Position numbers and translations under genes: made by a program
Notes under the pieces: model-generated
Seen by the model: only the letters and a program-made list of their open reading frames with translations
Database searches by the model: none
What the model was told of the DNA's origin: nothing
Shown here: positions 41,584 to 50,470 of the stretch, one piece after another
How positions within the stretch are numbered: the stretch's first letter is position 1
How the letters are laid out: every line of letters starts with the position of its first letter
DNA from: Flavobacteriaceae bacterium UBA5544
Lineage (GTDB): Bacteria; Bacteroidota; Bacteroidia; Flavobacteriales; Flavobacteriaceae
DNA length: 50,697 nucleotides
NCBI GenBank assembly: GCA_002426755.1
Contig: DINI01000028.1
Span: forward strand, 62,739 to 113,435
Direction: 5' to 3'

Positions 41584-41879
41584 TATAAGGAAGTTTTGAG
41601 ATATTTATGGCCGATAAAAAAGGTTCCAAAGGGCACAAGTGATGCCAGTAAAACAAAAAACAGTGTTTTATTTTCCCATTTCAACTTTGAACCTACAATA
41701 ATGGCCAAAATGATGTATGCGATGAACAAAATCCCGTGTGTCATCCCTAGAGGATAGAGAATGGATTTGTAAAGTTCCGGAAAATTATGTTTTGTGATCA
41801 ACATATTTGAAAACAATAACAAGTATGAGATTCCCTCTAAAAAAGCAATAAACTTAAAAGTCTTGATGATTGAAAACAT
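41583..41879 (-). CDS. DUF3817 membrane protein
   Basis: 98 residues with three hydrophobic segments. The family pattern is FKFIAFLEGISYLLLF, YPLGMTHGILFIAYIILA, and SLVPFGTFFIGHKYL. The role is unknown. Its stop overlaps the ATG of the MscS-type gene, so both are probably translated from one message. Confidence 0.85.
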   Translation of the reverse strand: MFSIIKTFKFIAFLEGISYLLLFSNMLITKHNFPELYKSILYPLGMTHGILFIAYIILAIIVGSKLKWENKTLFFVLLASLVPFGTFFIGHKYLKTSL

Positions 41880-41927
41880 GAAGTATTTTTTTCTGACTGC
41901 AAAAGTACCTCATGTAGCTCAAAAAGT

Positions 41928-44129
41928 TTAATTTTTAATCACTTTTTTTACTGAAATAACTGTATTGTTTTCATTCAATAGTTTTACAAAATAAAAACCG
42001 TTTGGCAACGATTTTGTTTCAACAGAAACACTATTGGTCAGCTTGTTGATATGTTGTTGAAACACTTCTTTACCATCAACAGAATAGATGTTCACGGCCA
42101 TTTGCCCATTGTAGTTAGAACTAATAGTCAAGGTGTTATTGAACGGAATTGGGTATAATTTTGTAGCTAATAGATTATCATCAGGGGTTTCTACACTCAA
42201 TGTGCCGTTGAAATAATCAACCGCCAAGTCATAAGCTTCATGCCCGACTTTATAACCAATCATTCTGCCTCTTATGTCGTCAATTGGAGGATGGATACCA
42301 CCCCAAATTCTAGAGAGACTGCATTGGTCTGAAGCATCCGTATAGGTGGCCCATTGCAATTCAATATTTTGTGTCGGACCTTCTTCAAAGACTAAAAATT
42401 CATTTTGGTCCGCATCAAATATTCCCATACCGCCAGGGAAATAAGGACTCCCCGTCATTAAACCCATCATTTCGGCCGCTGCCCTAGAAAATCCTGAATG
42501 TCCAGACAAATACCCAGCAAATGGCGGTGACACAAAAGTTGGACGTTGATATGGCCACCAACGAGTACCTAAAATCCAACCGACATGTGCTATATCAGTG
42601 TCGGGGTCATTGATATAATCAGGGCCGCGCCAAGCGAAAATCTTTATTTTACCAACATTTTCATCATTGCTGCCTGCGAGTGCATCGCCTGTTTCGATAA
42701 GTTCAATTCTACCTGGAATCAATGGTAAGCCATGAGGATCAAAGCTAGATAAAGAAGAATCAGAACTTTGTCCTTTACTAGCCATATAACGTATTGCTGA
42801 TACAGGTCTCACGGTATCGTAATACCCTTTGATACCCCAAATATCTACGGCAAGATCATGCATGGCACCTCCTAAAGCCAGATAACATTTGACATCCCAT
42901 TCCAAATCACTCAAGATAGGTCCTTGTCCACCAAATCTTTTCTCAAGTAACGGATGGTCACTCACATAATTAAGAATAGTGAACCAATGTCCTGGTGGTG
43001 TTTCTGATTGAGGTCCATCAGCCCAAAATTCAGCGAGGATGCGTGCATAATCACCTCTTTTTACGATTTGTGGTGTATAAGGTAGATTGGTCACAGGATT
43101 CAAAGGTCGTCCAGCTCCAGGATCGCCACCATCCATATAATCATAAAAAGCCTTGTAATCTTCAAAAGTTTGAGGCAAAGTATTAAAATCGATATTTCCC
43201 AGAGATGCAGGAGAGATGTCAATCATCGTAGGGTCATCAGGATCTAAATGCGAAGACCAAGAAGCCACTAAAGAATAGTTCCATTTATAGGGGTCGTCAA
43301 TGCCATTTCCAATTGAGTTTTGTATATATGCTGGAGCTCCAGGGTCATTATAAACATAGCAGTCAAAACCGTCGTTTAAAATATCAAGATCATCAGATGT
43401 TAATGCAAATGGTGTCACTTTTCCCCATTCGGCACTTAAAAAAGGTGGAGTACTTGCGGGGAATACATTACCACTTTGATCCACAAACGTATCAAAGGCC
43501 AAAGGTTGCCAACGATTGGGGTCCGCCAAATCATAGGTGTCAGTATAAAAACCTAATTGCATAATCATTGGCTCATTTGAAGGGGTGTAAAATTCATTAG
43601 CAAAACCATTTTGTTCATTGGAATTGTCCTGCAATCCAAAAGCTATCATTTGAGCTCCTAAATAATTTCCTAATGCTGCATAACTTCCTGTACTGTAATC
43701 AGTAGAGGTAAAGCTACTGTCATAGCCGTAAGAAGCCAATAAATCGCTAAACAAATTCAAGGTACTTTGTCCACCAGGAGACAATGCAAAACGATGGGAC
43801 AACAACCGATACATGGCATAACTGATTATTTCATGCCGTGCAGCATCAACATCGGCAGGTGTCGCAATTCCATTAAAAGGACAGTTAAATCCTCCAAACG
43901 TTTTACCTAAAAACACTGTTTCTGCTTGTGCATCAAAAATAGCCCAAGCATCGTACATAATCACTGAACTATGAAATAAGTTTCGAGCATGCATGGTCGG
44001 TCGTGAGTAGTCTGACCGTATTGCACTTAATAATTGCTCATTCCAATCACGGGCAACGGAGTGCTGTGCAGATGTACTTAAAGAACCAATAAAAAGAAGA
44101 GCAATTAAGGTTAAAGTAATTTTTTTCAT
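41928..44129 (-). CDS. Vanadium-haloperoxidase-like (PAP2-fold) enzyme with T9SS sorting domain
   Basis: 733 residues. Signal peptide (residues 1-21, ending STSAQ). The catalytic domain has the vanadate/phosphate pocket in three parts: R441 in YDTVRPVSAIR, H544 in YLSGHSGFSRAAAEM, and R607/H613 in LSRIWGGIHPP, matching the RP, SGH and SRxxxxxH motifs of the PAP2/vanadium haloperoxidase fold. Residues about 655-733 are a T9SS type A sorting domain (LYPIPFNNTLTI, IYSVDGKEVFQQ, LPNGFYFVKLLNE). So it is exported by the T9SS. It may be a haloperoxidase or a phosphatase; the lysine of the haloperoxidase motif is not obvious. Confidence 0.88.
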   Translation of the reverse strand: MKKITLTLIALLFIGSLSTSAQHSVARDWNEQLLSAIRSDYSRPTMHARNLFHSSVIMYDAWAIFDAQAETVFLGKTFGGFNCPFNGIATPADVDAARHEIISYAMYRLLSHRFALSPGGQSTLNLFSDLLASYGYDSSFTSTDYSTGSYAALGNYLGAQMIAFGLQDNSNEQNGFANEFYTPSNEPMIMQLGFYTDTYDLADPNRWQPLAFDTFVDQSGNVFPASTPPFLSAEWGKVTPFALTSDDLDILNDGFDCYVYNDPGAPAYIQNSIGNGIDDPYKWNYSLVASWSSHLDPDDPTMIDISPASLGNIDFNTLPQTFEDYKAFYDYMDGGDPGAGRPLNPVTNLPYTPQIVKRGDYARILAEFWADGPQSETPPGHWFTILNYVSDHPLLEKRFGGQGPILSDLEWDVKCYLALGGAMHDLAVDIWGIKGYYDTVRPVSAIRYMASKGQSSDSSLSSFDPHGLPLIPGRIELIETGDALAGSNDENVGKIKIFAWRGPDYINDPDTDIAHVGWILGTRWWPYQRPTFVSPPFAGYLSGHSGFSRAAAEMMGLMTGSPYFPGGMGIFDADQNEFLVFEEGPTQNIELQWATYTDASDQCSLSRIWGGIHPPIDDIRGRMIGYKVGHEAYDLAVDYFNGTLSVETPDDNLLATKLYPIPFNNTLTISSNYNGQMAVNIYSVDGKEVFQQHINKLTNSVSVETKSLPNGFYFVKLLNENNTVISVKKVIKN

Positions 44130-44224
44130 TTGGGCATCATTTTTTCAGAAAGCACCACAAATGTAAAAAAGTATTGTCTATTTCAAAGTATTCAAACTCA
44201 ATTATTCTCCTAAAATACTGATAG

Positions 44225-44686
44225 TTAAAATGAAAGAGGATTAAAAGAATATAACCATTCGGGTGAGTGATTATGCACAATAGTTTTGTTTAAAACGAAA
44301 CCATTCTTTTGATAAAACCGATGGAGATGGTCCTCTTCAATCAAAAGCCAATAGCTTTGATTTGGATTGGACTTTTTAAGTTCCTCTAGCCAAAAAGAGC
44401 CAAGATTCATATTTCTTTTGTTTTCGGCAATCCATATAAATCCTAAATAGTTGTAGCCATTGTCAAACCATTCTTTCGCTTCCGTTTTATAATAGTCAAT
44501 ATCGGGAGGGCAGGTCGTAAACACAATGCCACCACCAATGATTTGTTTGTTCTGTTCAATAACATATATGGTTGAAGAATCTTCATAATCGTCCCAAAAT
44601 GGAACAATTTCCTGTTGCCAATCCATAGGAAGCATATCGAAAAATGAATGATGATGATCATTTAATGCTTTGAAAACAAAATCCAT
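44225..44686 (-). CDS. GNAT family acetyltransferase
   Basis: 153 residues from ATG at 44686 (MDFVFKALNDHH); 29 upstream in-frame residues overlap the ATP-grasp gene and are unlikely. The GNAT pattern is IYVIEQNKQIIGGGIVF, LGFIWIAENKRNMNLGSFWLEEL (the A-motif, here with an unusual RNMNLG loop in place of the Q/R-x-x-G-x-G/A consensus), and HRFYQKNGF at the end. It is 10 bases downstream of the ATP-grasp gene, and the two form an operon. Confidence 0.85.
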   Translation of the reverse strand: MDFVFKALNDHHHSFFDMLPMDWQQEIVPFWDDYEDSSTIYVIEQNKQIIGGGIVFTTCPPDIDYYKTEAKEWFDNGYNYLGFIWIAENKRNMNLGSFWLEELKKSNPNQSYWLLIEEDHLHRFYQKNGFVLNKTIVHNHSPEWLYSFNPLSF

Positions 44687-44696
44687 ACGATAGATA

Positions 44697-45992
44697 TTAT
44701 AATAAACCCCAAGAAAACAATTTGTCCGAATCCTCAAACCAACGGTCACCAATATCGGTTCTATAATAACCATTGTTTACGATGATGGTACTGATTCGAT
44801 TGTTCATCATCTTTTGGGCATCTTTCATGGTCAAACCTGTTCCAGAAATCAATAGGGCGATTCCTGTATTACCTGTAATCAACCATTCATCATTTATTTT
44901 TTTGAGATGCATTGGATGAATGCCGTCTTTTAAATCTTTTCTAAACACTACAACGGCGTCTTTGGAAAACAACTCAAAAGTCTTTCGATCATCATAGGGG
45001 AAAGGAGGAACCACGATAAAAGCGCCCACTTGAAACCCTTTTTTTGTGTTGATTTTGAAGGATTCTCCATTGGCAATTTTATAAAGTAATTGCCCGATAG
45101 GTTCTAAAATCCCTGCGCGTTGGATAAATATCTGCGGATACCCAAATCGCGAAGTAAATTCCAATGGATAAATACCATTCCCATTCACAATACAATTAAT
45201 GTCGATATGGCCTACGAAATTTGTTTTTGCCAAAGTTGGTTCAAACTTTTTAAGTGTCGCATCAAAAATAGGAGAGTGGCTGGCCCAAAACATACTAGAT
45301 CCCATTTCACCTGTGGACACACCGAGTTCTTTTGGGAATAGTTTTTTGTGCTCAAATGTAATGTTCAATGGCCTTAAAAATTCTTTCCCATTAAAAAAAG
45401 CAGCAACGGAAATCTCAACACCTTTCACCTTTTTCTGAAGCTGGAAATTTCCAAAATCACTTCCCCAAGATTTGTCATAAGCCTTCAAAACCCTAATCAC
45501 ATCAAGCCCTTCATCATCAGTTCCTACAAACAGCAACTGTTTTAATTCCTGTGTTTCACCAGAGGGTTTAATCACATACGCATCCGGATTTTTCTGTACA
45601 TAATCTATCGCATCCTGAAAGCTCAAGAATTCTTTAAAGGGTAAAGTCTTTATTTTATGCTTTTTCAGCTCATCTTGCCCATAACTTCGGTCCAATTCTA
45701 GCATGTCGGTATACTCGTTACCGCCAATCACCAGTTTTCCTTTGGCCCGCAAATCATTGCAAATGGCTCCATACCCCGTATAATCAAAGATGATGATATC
45801 AGCCCAATCAACATGTTTTTTCCAATCCTTTACCTTTTTCACAAACCCAGTTCCGATTTCTCTGGATGGTTTGTCTTCAATAAACAATTTCACCTCGTTG
45901 CCTTCCAACAAGGTAGCGTAGGCAGTATCTAAAATTTCTCCCCATCGGGAAATATATAGGAATTTTTTACTGAATGCAGGTGCTTTTTTCAA
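44697..45992 (-). CDS. ATP-grasp ligase (PurD-like)
   Basis: 431 residues. The N-terminal domain (FLYISRWGEILDTAYATLLEG) is followed by an ATP-grasp core: VIKPSGETQELKQLLFVG, GVEISVAAFFNGKEF, and the metal-binding part YPLEFTSRFGYPQIFIQRAG. Relatives are often named phosphoribosylamine-glycine ligase, but the start lacks the GxGGREHA motif of PurD, so I doubt that role. It more likely joins a carboxylate to an amine in an unidentified product. The GNAT gene directly downstream could acetylate the same product. This pairing is inference. Confidence 0.75.
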   Translation of the reverse strand: MKKAPAFSKKFLYISRWGEILDTAYATLLEGNEVKLFIEDKPSREIGTGFVKKVKDWKKHVDWADIIIFDYTGYGAICNDLRAKGKLVIGGNEYTDMLELDRSYGQDELKKHKIKTLPFKEFLSFQDAIDYVQKNPDAYVIKPSGETQELKQLLFVGTDDEGLDVIRVLKAYDKSWGSDFGNFQLQKKVKGVEISVAAFFNGKEFLRPLNITFEHKKLFPKELGVSTGEMGSSMFWASHSPIFDATLKKFEPTLAKTNFVGHIDINCIVNGNGIYPLEFTSRFGYPQIFIQRAGILEPIGQLLYKIANGESFKINTKKGFQVGAFIVVPPFPYDDRKTFELFSKDAVVVFRKDLKDGIHPMHLKKINDEWLITGNTGIALLISGTGLTMKDAQKMMNNRISTIIVNNGYYRTDIGDRWFEDSDKLFSWGLL

Positions 45993-46061
45993 GTTTGAAC
46001 AGTGTGTTTAGAGTTGAACGAAGGTATAAATATTTTGCATTGAAAAATTAAAATTTGCACT

Positions 46062-46094
46062 AAAAAAAAGACTGCTCATTTGAACAGTCTTTTT
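46062..46094 (-). terminator. Intrinsic terminator after the OmpA-like gene
   Basis: A 10-bp stem, AAAAAGACTG (46065-46074) and CAGTCTTTTT (46085-46094), has a 10-base loop. On the minus strand it ends in a T-run, 30 bases after the stop at 46123. It can act in both directions. Confidence 0.88.
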
Positions 46095-46122
46095 CTCGGA
46101 TTAATTAATTCGTTCAAACAAA

Positions 46123-46959
46123 TTATTGTTCATTTGAAGCCATTAATGCAAAGAATTTATCAATATTTGGAAGAATCACAATACGTGTTCTTCTGTTGAT
46201 GGCTCTGTTTTCTTTCGTATCGTTATTTTCGGCTAATGGGTGATAAAAACTTCTACCAGAAGCAATCAATTTTTCTGGAGCTACATTATAATCTTCTTGT
46301 AATTTACGAACTACAGAAGTTGCACGCAACACACTCAAATCCCAGTTATCTTCTATTTTTGAAGTATGGATGCTTTTAGAATCTGTATGACCTTCAACCA
46401 TGACTTCTACGCTTGGTTCAGAGTTGATGACATCTGCAATTTTTTGTAAGATGTTGTTGGCTTTATCACTTACTTTATAACTCGCAGAATTGAAAAGCAT
46501 TTTGTCAGAGATAGAAATCATCACAACAGTTTCGTTGATGTTGATTGAAATATCCTCATCATCTTCCAAAGTACTAGTGTCCATAGAGTTTTTAAGGTTA
46601 TAAGAAACAGCCAAGTTCATGGAGTCTTTTAAGGTCTTAACGTTCACAAAATAAGCTGGTGGAACTTTTTTCAAAGTCTCACGCATATTCTTTTTAGTGT
46701 TTTCAGAGATAACAGTTCCGTCGGCCTGAACCAATTTGGCCTCATTCTCTTCTGTAAGTGAGTTGATTTTCTTGTTATATTGGTCTACTCTAGCCTGTAT
46801 AGCTGTAAATTTAGCTTCAAGATCTTCTTTTTCGACTTTAGTTTTGGTCAGCTCGCTTTTTAGCTGTCCGTTTTCAGTTTCCAATGCTACATATTTCTTT
46901 TTAGAAACACATGATGATAAAAGAACGACGGCTAAAAGCGTAATTGAAATTTTTTTCAT
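46123..46959 (-). CDS. OmpA-family lipoprotein with coiled coil
   Basis: 278 residues. A lipoprotein signal peptide (MKKISITLLAVVLLSSC; Cys17) is followed by a coiled coil (about residues 22-75, LETENGQLKSELTKTKVEKE), then an OmpA domain: ISDKMLFNSASYKVSDKAN, MVEGHTDSKSIHTSKIEDNWDLSVLRATSVV, ENRAINRRTRIVI. It is a peptidoglycan-linked outer membrane protein of the kind common in flavobacteria. It stands alone, with a long upstream region of over 400 bases. Confidence 0.92.
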   Translation of the reverse strand: MKKISITLLAVVLLSSCVSKKKYVALETENGQLKSELTKTKVEKEDLEAKFTAIQARVDQYNKKINSLTEENEAKLVQADGTVISENTKKNMRETLKKVPPAYFVNVKTLKDSMNLAVSYNLKNSMDTSTLEDDEDISININETVVMISISDKMLFNSASYKVSDKANNILQKIADVINSEPSVEVMVEGHTDSKSIHTSKIEDNWDLSVLRATSVVRKLQEDYNVAPEKLIASGRSFYHPLAENNDTKENRAINRRTRIVILPNIDKFFALMASNEQ

Positions 46960-47393
46960 AATTATAGTTTAAATGGTTTTCTATATCTACGGTTGCAACG
47001 AGTATAAAGACTTCTAAAGTGTTAAATTTTAGATTTATTTAACGTTTTATGACCGATAAATTTATCAGATAATCGTTAACACTTGCAGCTATTTAATCGA
47101 AGAATGCTACATATATCACCTTTCACCACCAAATTTGGAATTGTTCAGGTTATGGTATAAAATCAATTTAAGTAGAAGAGCAACTTCCAAACGAATATTC
47201 ATCAATCAATTCAACAATGAAAGCGTAATTCGGCCATTGCCCAATTCTCATTTCTGCAAAACTTTAATAATCATTTACTTATTGTAAGCTTGTAAAAGTG
47301 TTATTAAATATTTTTTGAAAAAAAATATATATTTATTGTTTATCAATAAATTTTTATTATTTTTGACACATCAAATTTTTAATTTAAACAACA
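46960..47393. other. Gene-free region (434 bases) between divergent genes
   Basis: This region separates the OmpA gene (minus) from the DUF2975 gene (plus). I see the promoter at 47336-47365 and nothing else firm. One reading frame on the minus strand, 47168-47251, encodes a 27-residue peptide with protein-like composition (MRIGQWPNYAFIVELIDEYS); it may be a gene fragment, but it has no recognised family. Confidence 0.5.
47336..47365 (+). promoter_or_regulatory. Promoter of the DUF2975/HTH operon
   Basis: TTG (47336-47338) and TATTTTTG (47358-47365) fit the -33 and -7 elements of Bacteroidota promoters with a 19-base spacer. The ATG is 28 bases downstream. Confidence 0.65.
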
Positions 47394-47930
47394 ATGTCAA
47401 AAACAAACAACTTCGTATTTTGGGGCCTCTATATCGTGTCATGGCTCATTTTTGTCGGCTTATCCATTGAAGCTGGAGGCTTAATAGTAAATTTCTTTTT
47501 TAGTCTGTACGATCCTGGATTTGTCCAAAATCTCTACCAGAAATTGGACTTATCACAAATGTATAATGAGAGCAAATTGGCTTTTTATGGCATTTATAGT
47601 TTTATTTTAACCATTTCAATCTTAAAGGCAATACTTTTTTACATAGTTATCAGGCTGATGCACAAAATGGATTTATCAAAACCATTCAGCCCTTTTGTTT
47701 CGAAACAAATTTTAAAAATCAGCCATTACACACTTACAATAGGATTGTTTAGTGTTGTTGCCAGACAAATAACGAAAAATTTAATGTATTACGGCTTTGT
47801 CCCAGACAGCTTAACACAATTTTGGGCAGACAGTCAAGGCTTTATTCTAATGGGAGCTGTAATTTATATTATTGCCACCATTTTCAAAAAGGGAGTGGAC
47901 ATACAAAACGAAAATGACTTAACAGTATAA
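47394..47930 (+). CDS. DUF2975 membrane protein
   Basis: 178 residues with four hydrophobic segments (about residues 9-32, 63-84, 108-126, 146-162). The family ending FKKGVDIQNENDLTV, and its location directly before a small HTH gene, are typical of DUF2975 proteins. The pair occurs widely in Firmicutes and Bacteroidota. It may be a sensor that controls the activity of the HTH protein; this is inferred from the constant pairing. Confidence 0.88.
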   Translation: MSKTNNFVFWGLYIVSWLIFVGLSIEAGGLIVNFFFSLYDPGFVQNLYQKLDLSQMYNESKLAFYGIYSFILTISILKAILFYIVIRLMHKMDLSKPFSPFVSKQILKISHYTLTIGLFSVVARQITKNLMYYGFVPDSLTQFWADSQGFILMGAVIYIIATIFKKGVDIQNENDLTV

Positions 47931-47933
47931 CCT

Positions 47934-48143
47934 ATGGCAATCATTGTAAATTTAGACGTAATGATGGCAAAGCGAAAAATGTCATTGAATGAACTTTCTG
48001 AAAAAGTTGGGTTGACTCTGTCAAACCTGTCTATATTGAAGACAGGAAAAGCAAAAGCGATACGTTTTAGTACGTTAGAAGCTATTTGTAGTGTTTTGGA
48101 ATGCCAACCAGGTGAAATTTTAGAATATGTCGAAGAGGAATAA
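47934..48143 (+). CDS. Small Cro/C1-type HTH regulator (YozG-like)
   Basis: 69 residues, nearly all one HTH domain: VNLDVMMAKRKMSLNELSEKVGLTLSNLSILKTGKAKAIR (written here in pieces: MSLNELSEKVGLT, LSNLSILKTGKA, FSTLEAICSVLECQPGEIL). The turn-helix LTLSNLSILKTG is the recognition part. It follows the DUF2975 gene after 3 bases. The targets are probably its own operon. Confidence 0.9.
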   Translation: MAIIVNLDVMMAKRKMSLNELSEKVGLTLSNLSILKTGKAKAIRFSTLEAICSVLECQPGEILEYVEEE

Positions 48144-48331
48144 CAACTCCGCAAATATTCTTATAACCGAACGTTCTACAAGCTCAATCCAAAGCGACGC
48201 ACTTTCTAGCATCATCAACATCAACTCCAAAAATAGTTTGCATCGAACAATATTAACTTACGTTAGTTGATATTAAAATGACTAATTTTACATCATCAAT
48301 TCGTCACTAATTCACTATTAAGGCCACCAAT

Positions 48332-49243
48332 TTGCAGCGTAATACCACACTCATAATCCTCGCTTTCTTTTCCATTTATGTTATTTGGGGATCCACATAC
48401 CTTCTCAACAAGATTGCTGTAACCGAATTGCCGCCATTCATGTTGGCATCCATTCGGTTTATCTCCGCCGGACTTATCATTTTCGTCATCGCCAAACTGA
48501 CGGGACTATCGTTGGTAATCACCAAAAGGCAACTCATCAACACGGCCATTGCAGGATTTCTGTTTTTAACCTTCGGCAATGGAGTAGTGGTGTGGGCTTT
48601 AAAATATGTAGATAGCGGTTTTGCAGCTTTGGAAATTTCGGCCCAACCGTTAGTTGTGCTGATTCTCATGCGACTCTTTCAAGGAAAGAAAATAAAAGCC
48701 ATGTCCGTTTTGGGAGTCATCCTTGGTATCATCGGTATTTACTTATTGGTAAGCCAAAATCAAATTATAAGTAAAGAAGGCTCCCTGTTGGGAATGATTA
48801 TGATTTTTGCCTGTATGATAAGTTGGGGTGTTGGTAGCTTATTCGTCGGAAAAGCAGACCTGCCTTCAAACTTCTTTATAAACACAGGGTTTCAAATGAT
48901 CACGGGAGGAAGCATGTTGTTGATAGCAAGTTTGCTCTTTGGAGAACATTGGTCTTTGCCCACAATGTGGAGTGCTGACGTACAATGGTCAATGTTATTG
49001 CTTATAATTTTTGGAAGTATCGTTGCCTTTACATCCTTTAACTATCTATTGAAACTAGTTTCTCCTGAAAAGGTAGCAACGTCTACGTATGTCAATCCAA
49101 TAATAGCGCTCATCCTAGGCTGGTATTTTCTGAACGAACAGATTACGACGCAATCGGTAATTGCTGCAATTATTTTATTAACAGGTGTTTACTTTATCAA
49201 TACAAAGAAAAGAATTGTTATATTTGATAGGTTCATTAAATAG
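48332..49243 (+). CDS. EamA/DMT-type transporter
   Basis: 303 residues with ten hydrophobic segments in two EamA repeats. It starts at TTG 48332, giving MQRNTTLIILAFFSIYVIWG as in relatives; no in-frame ATG gives the same complete first helix. The motif IYVIWGSTYLLNKIAVTELPPFMLASIRF is characteristic of the drug/metabolite transporter family, and the second half has SLVFLL-like helices and PIIALILGWYFLNEQIT. The likely role is export of small metabolites or amino acids. Substrate unknown. Confidence 0.9.
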   Translation: MQRNTTLIILAFFSIYVIWGSTYLLNKIAVTELPPFMLASIRFISAGLIIFVIAKLTGLSLVITKRQLINTAIAGFLFLTFGNGVVVWALKYVDSGFAALEISAQPLVVLILMRLFQGKKIKAMSVLGVILGIIGIYLLVSQNQIISKEGSLLGMIMIFACMISWGVGSLFVGKADLPSNFFINTGFQMITGGSMLLIASLLFGEHWSLPTMWSADVQWSMLLLIIFGSIVAFTSFNYLLKLVSPEKVATSTYVNPIIALILGWYFLNEQITTQSVIAAIILLTGVYFINTKKRIVIFDRFIK

Positions 49244-49458
49244 AAAGATATCTTCAAAGAACTTAACTATACCAATGAATTTAAGGTTCATTCTATAATT
49301 GTATTAAAACGAAAATGCACCCTTAATAACTATGCAAAGTGGAGTAAAGCATTTGAGGTACCTTTGAATACTGCTTAAATTATTTCTTTTGATTTTTCTA
49401 TATATGTTTAATATTTCCGGATATATAGGTAAATTTATCAGATGTAAGTATCAAAGCT

Positions 49459-50037
49459 ATGTATCCAGAAATTATCAAACATATATCTCAAGAAATAGAT
49501 TTTAAAGCTTCAGAAATTGAAGAATTTATAAGCCTACTTTCAGAAATACATTTATCCAAAAAAGAATTATTGATACGGCCGAATGATTCCGTGAATTATG
49601 AATATTTTGTAGTCAGTGGATGCCTAAAGGCTTACTATTTGGATGAATCTGGTGAGCGACACATTATTCAATTTGCCATAGAAGACTGGTGGATAAGCGA
49701 TTTTGAAGCTTTTTTCAATAAAGAACCTGCCAAGCTATATATTGAAGCCATTGAAGATTCAGTTCTATTGGGATTGCATTGTGACGCTCTTGAAGAATTA
49801 TTCAAAAGAATCCCAAAATTTGAACGATTTTTTCGTATCAAAACCACCAATGCGTTTGTGTCTTTAAGGTCAAGAATTTTAGAAACACTACAAAAGTCTA
49901 GCGCAGAAAGATATCTCAATTTCTGTAATAAATATCCTAACATAGAAAAGCGTGTGACCAATCATCACATCGCGAATTATTTGGGAATCCAGCCAGAGAG
50001 CTTAAGTCGTATTCGCAAAGAGTTATTGCTTCATTAA
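49459..50037 (+). CDS. Crp/Fnr family transcriptional regulator
   Basis: 192 residues. The cyclic-nucleotide-binding-like domain spans residues 20-130 (LIRPNDSVNYEYFVVSGCLKAYYLDESGERHIIQFAIEDWWISD). A C-terminal winged HTH is at about 150-190 (ITNHHIANYLGIQPESLSRIRKEL). The cAMP-binding residues R/S of CRP are not seen, so a different effector is likely. It precedes the monooxygenase and the Old Yellow Enzyme gene in the same direction and may control them. Confidence 0.9.
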   Translation: MYPEIIKHISQEIDFKASEIEEFISLLSEIHLSKKELLIRPNDSVNYEYFVVSGCLKAYYLDESGERHIIQFAIEDWWISDFEAFFNKEPAKLYIEAIEDSVLLGLHCDALEELFKRIPKFERFFRIKTTNAFVSLRSRILETLQKSSAERYLNFCNKYPNIEKRVTNHHIANYLGIQPESLSRIRKELLLH

Positions 50038-50122
50038 CACTCTTTAACAAGTAAACCTAACATACATCAAGCATTTTTCAGAATCTAGGGCTTAATTTTA
50101 TAAAAAATTAAATACATAAGAT

Positions 50123-50416
50123 ATGAAAACACTTGGATTATTGGCCAAACTTAAAGCCAAAAAAGGACAAGAACAGACAGTAAGCGATTTTATAAAAGGT
50201 GCAATTGAATTGGCTAGAAAAGAGAACAAAACAATTACCTGGTATAGCTTTCAGATAGATGACAACACTTTCGGAATCTTTGACACGTTCGAAAATGAAG
50301 AGGGAAGAGAAGCACATTTAAATGGTGAAATTGCAAAAGCACTCATGGCAAATGCAGATACTTTGTTGTCCGAACCTCCAGTTATCGAAAAAATAACAAT
50401 TCTTTCATCTAAATAG
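50123..50416 (+). CDS. Antibiotic biosynthesis monooxygenase-like (ABM) protein
   Basis: 97 residues. The ferredoxin-like ABM fold is indicated by GLLAKLKAKKGQEQTVSDF, TWYSFQIDDNTFGIFDTFENEEGREAHLNGEIAKAL, and a short last strand. Such proteins act as small quinol or aromatic monooxygenases or as simple chaperone-like dimers. It is 55 bases before the reductase gene. With the flavin enzyme it suggests a small detoxification unit. Confidence 0.85.
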   Translation: MKTLGLLAKLKAKKGQEQTVSDFIKGAIELARKENKTITWYSFQIDDNTFGIFDTFENEEGREAHLNGEIAKALMANADTLLSEPPVIEKITILSSK

Positions 50417-50470
50417 CCAGTTCCGAGTTACGGAATTAACTAAATTGAAGCATTAAAACAAGAAACAAAT

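Noticed and set aside
44687..44773. Longer N-terminus for the GNAT protein
   Set aside because: It overlaps the end of the ATP-grasp gene in another frame and is not GNAT-like; ATG at 44686 is the better start.
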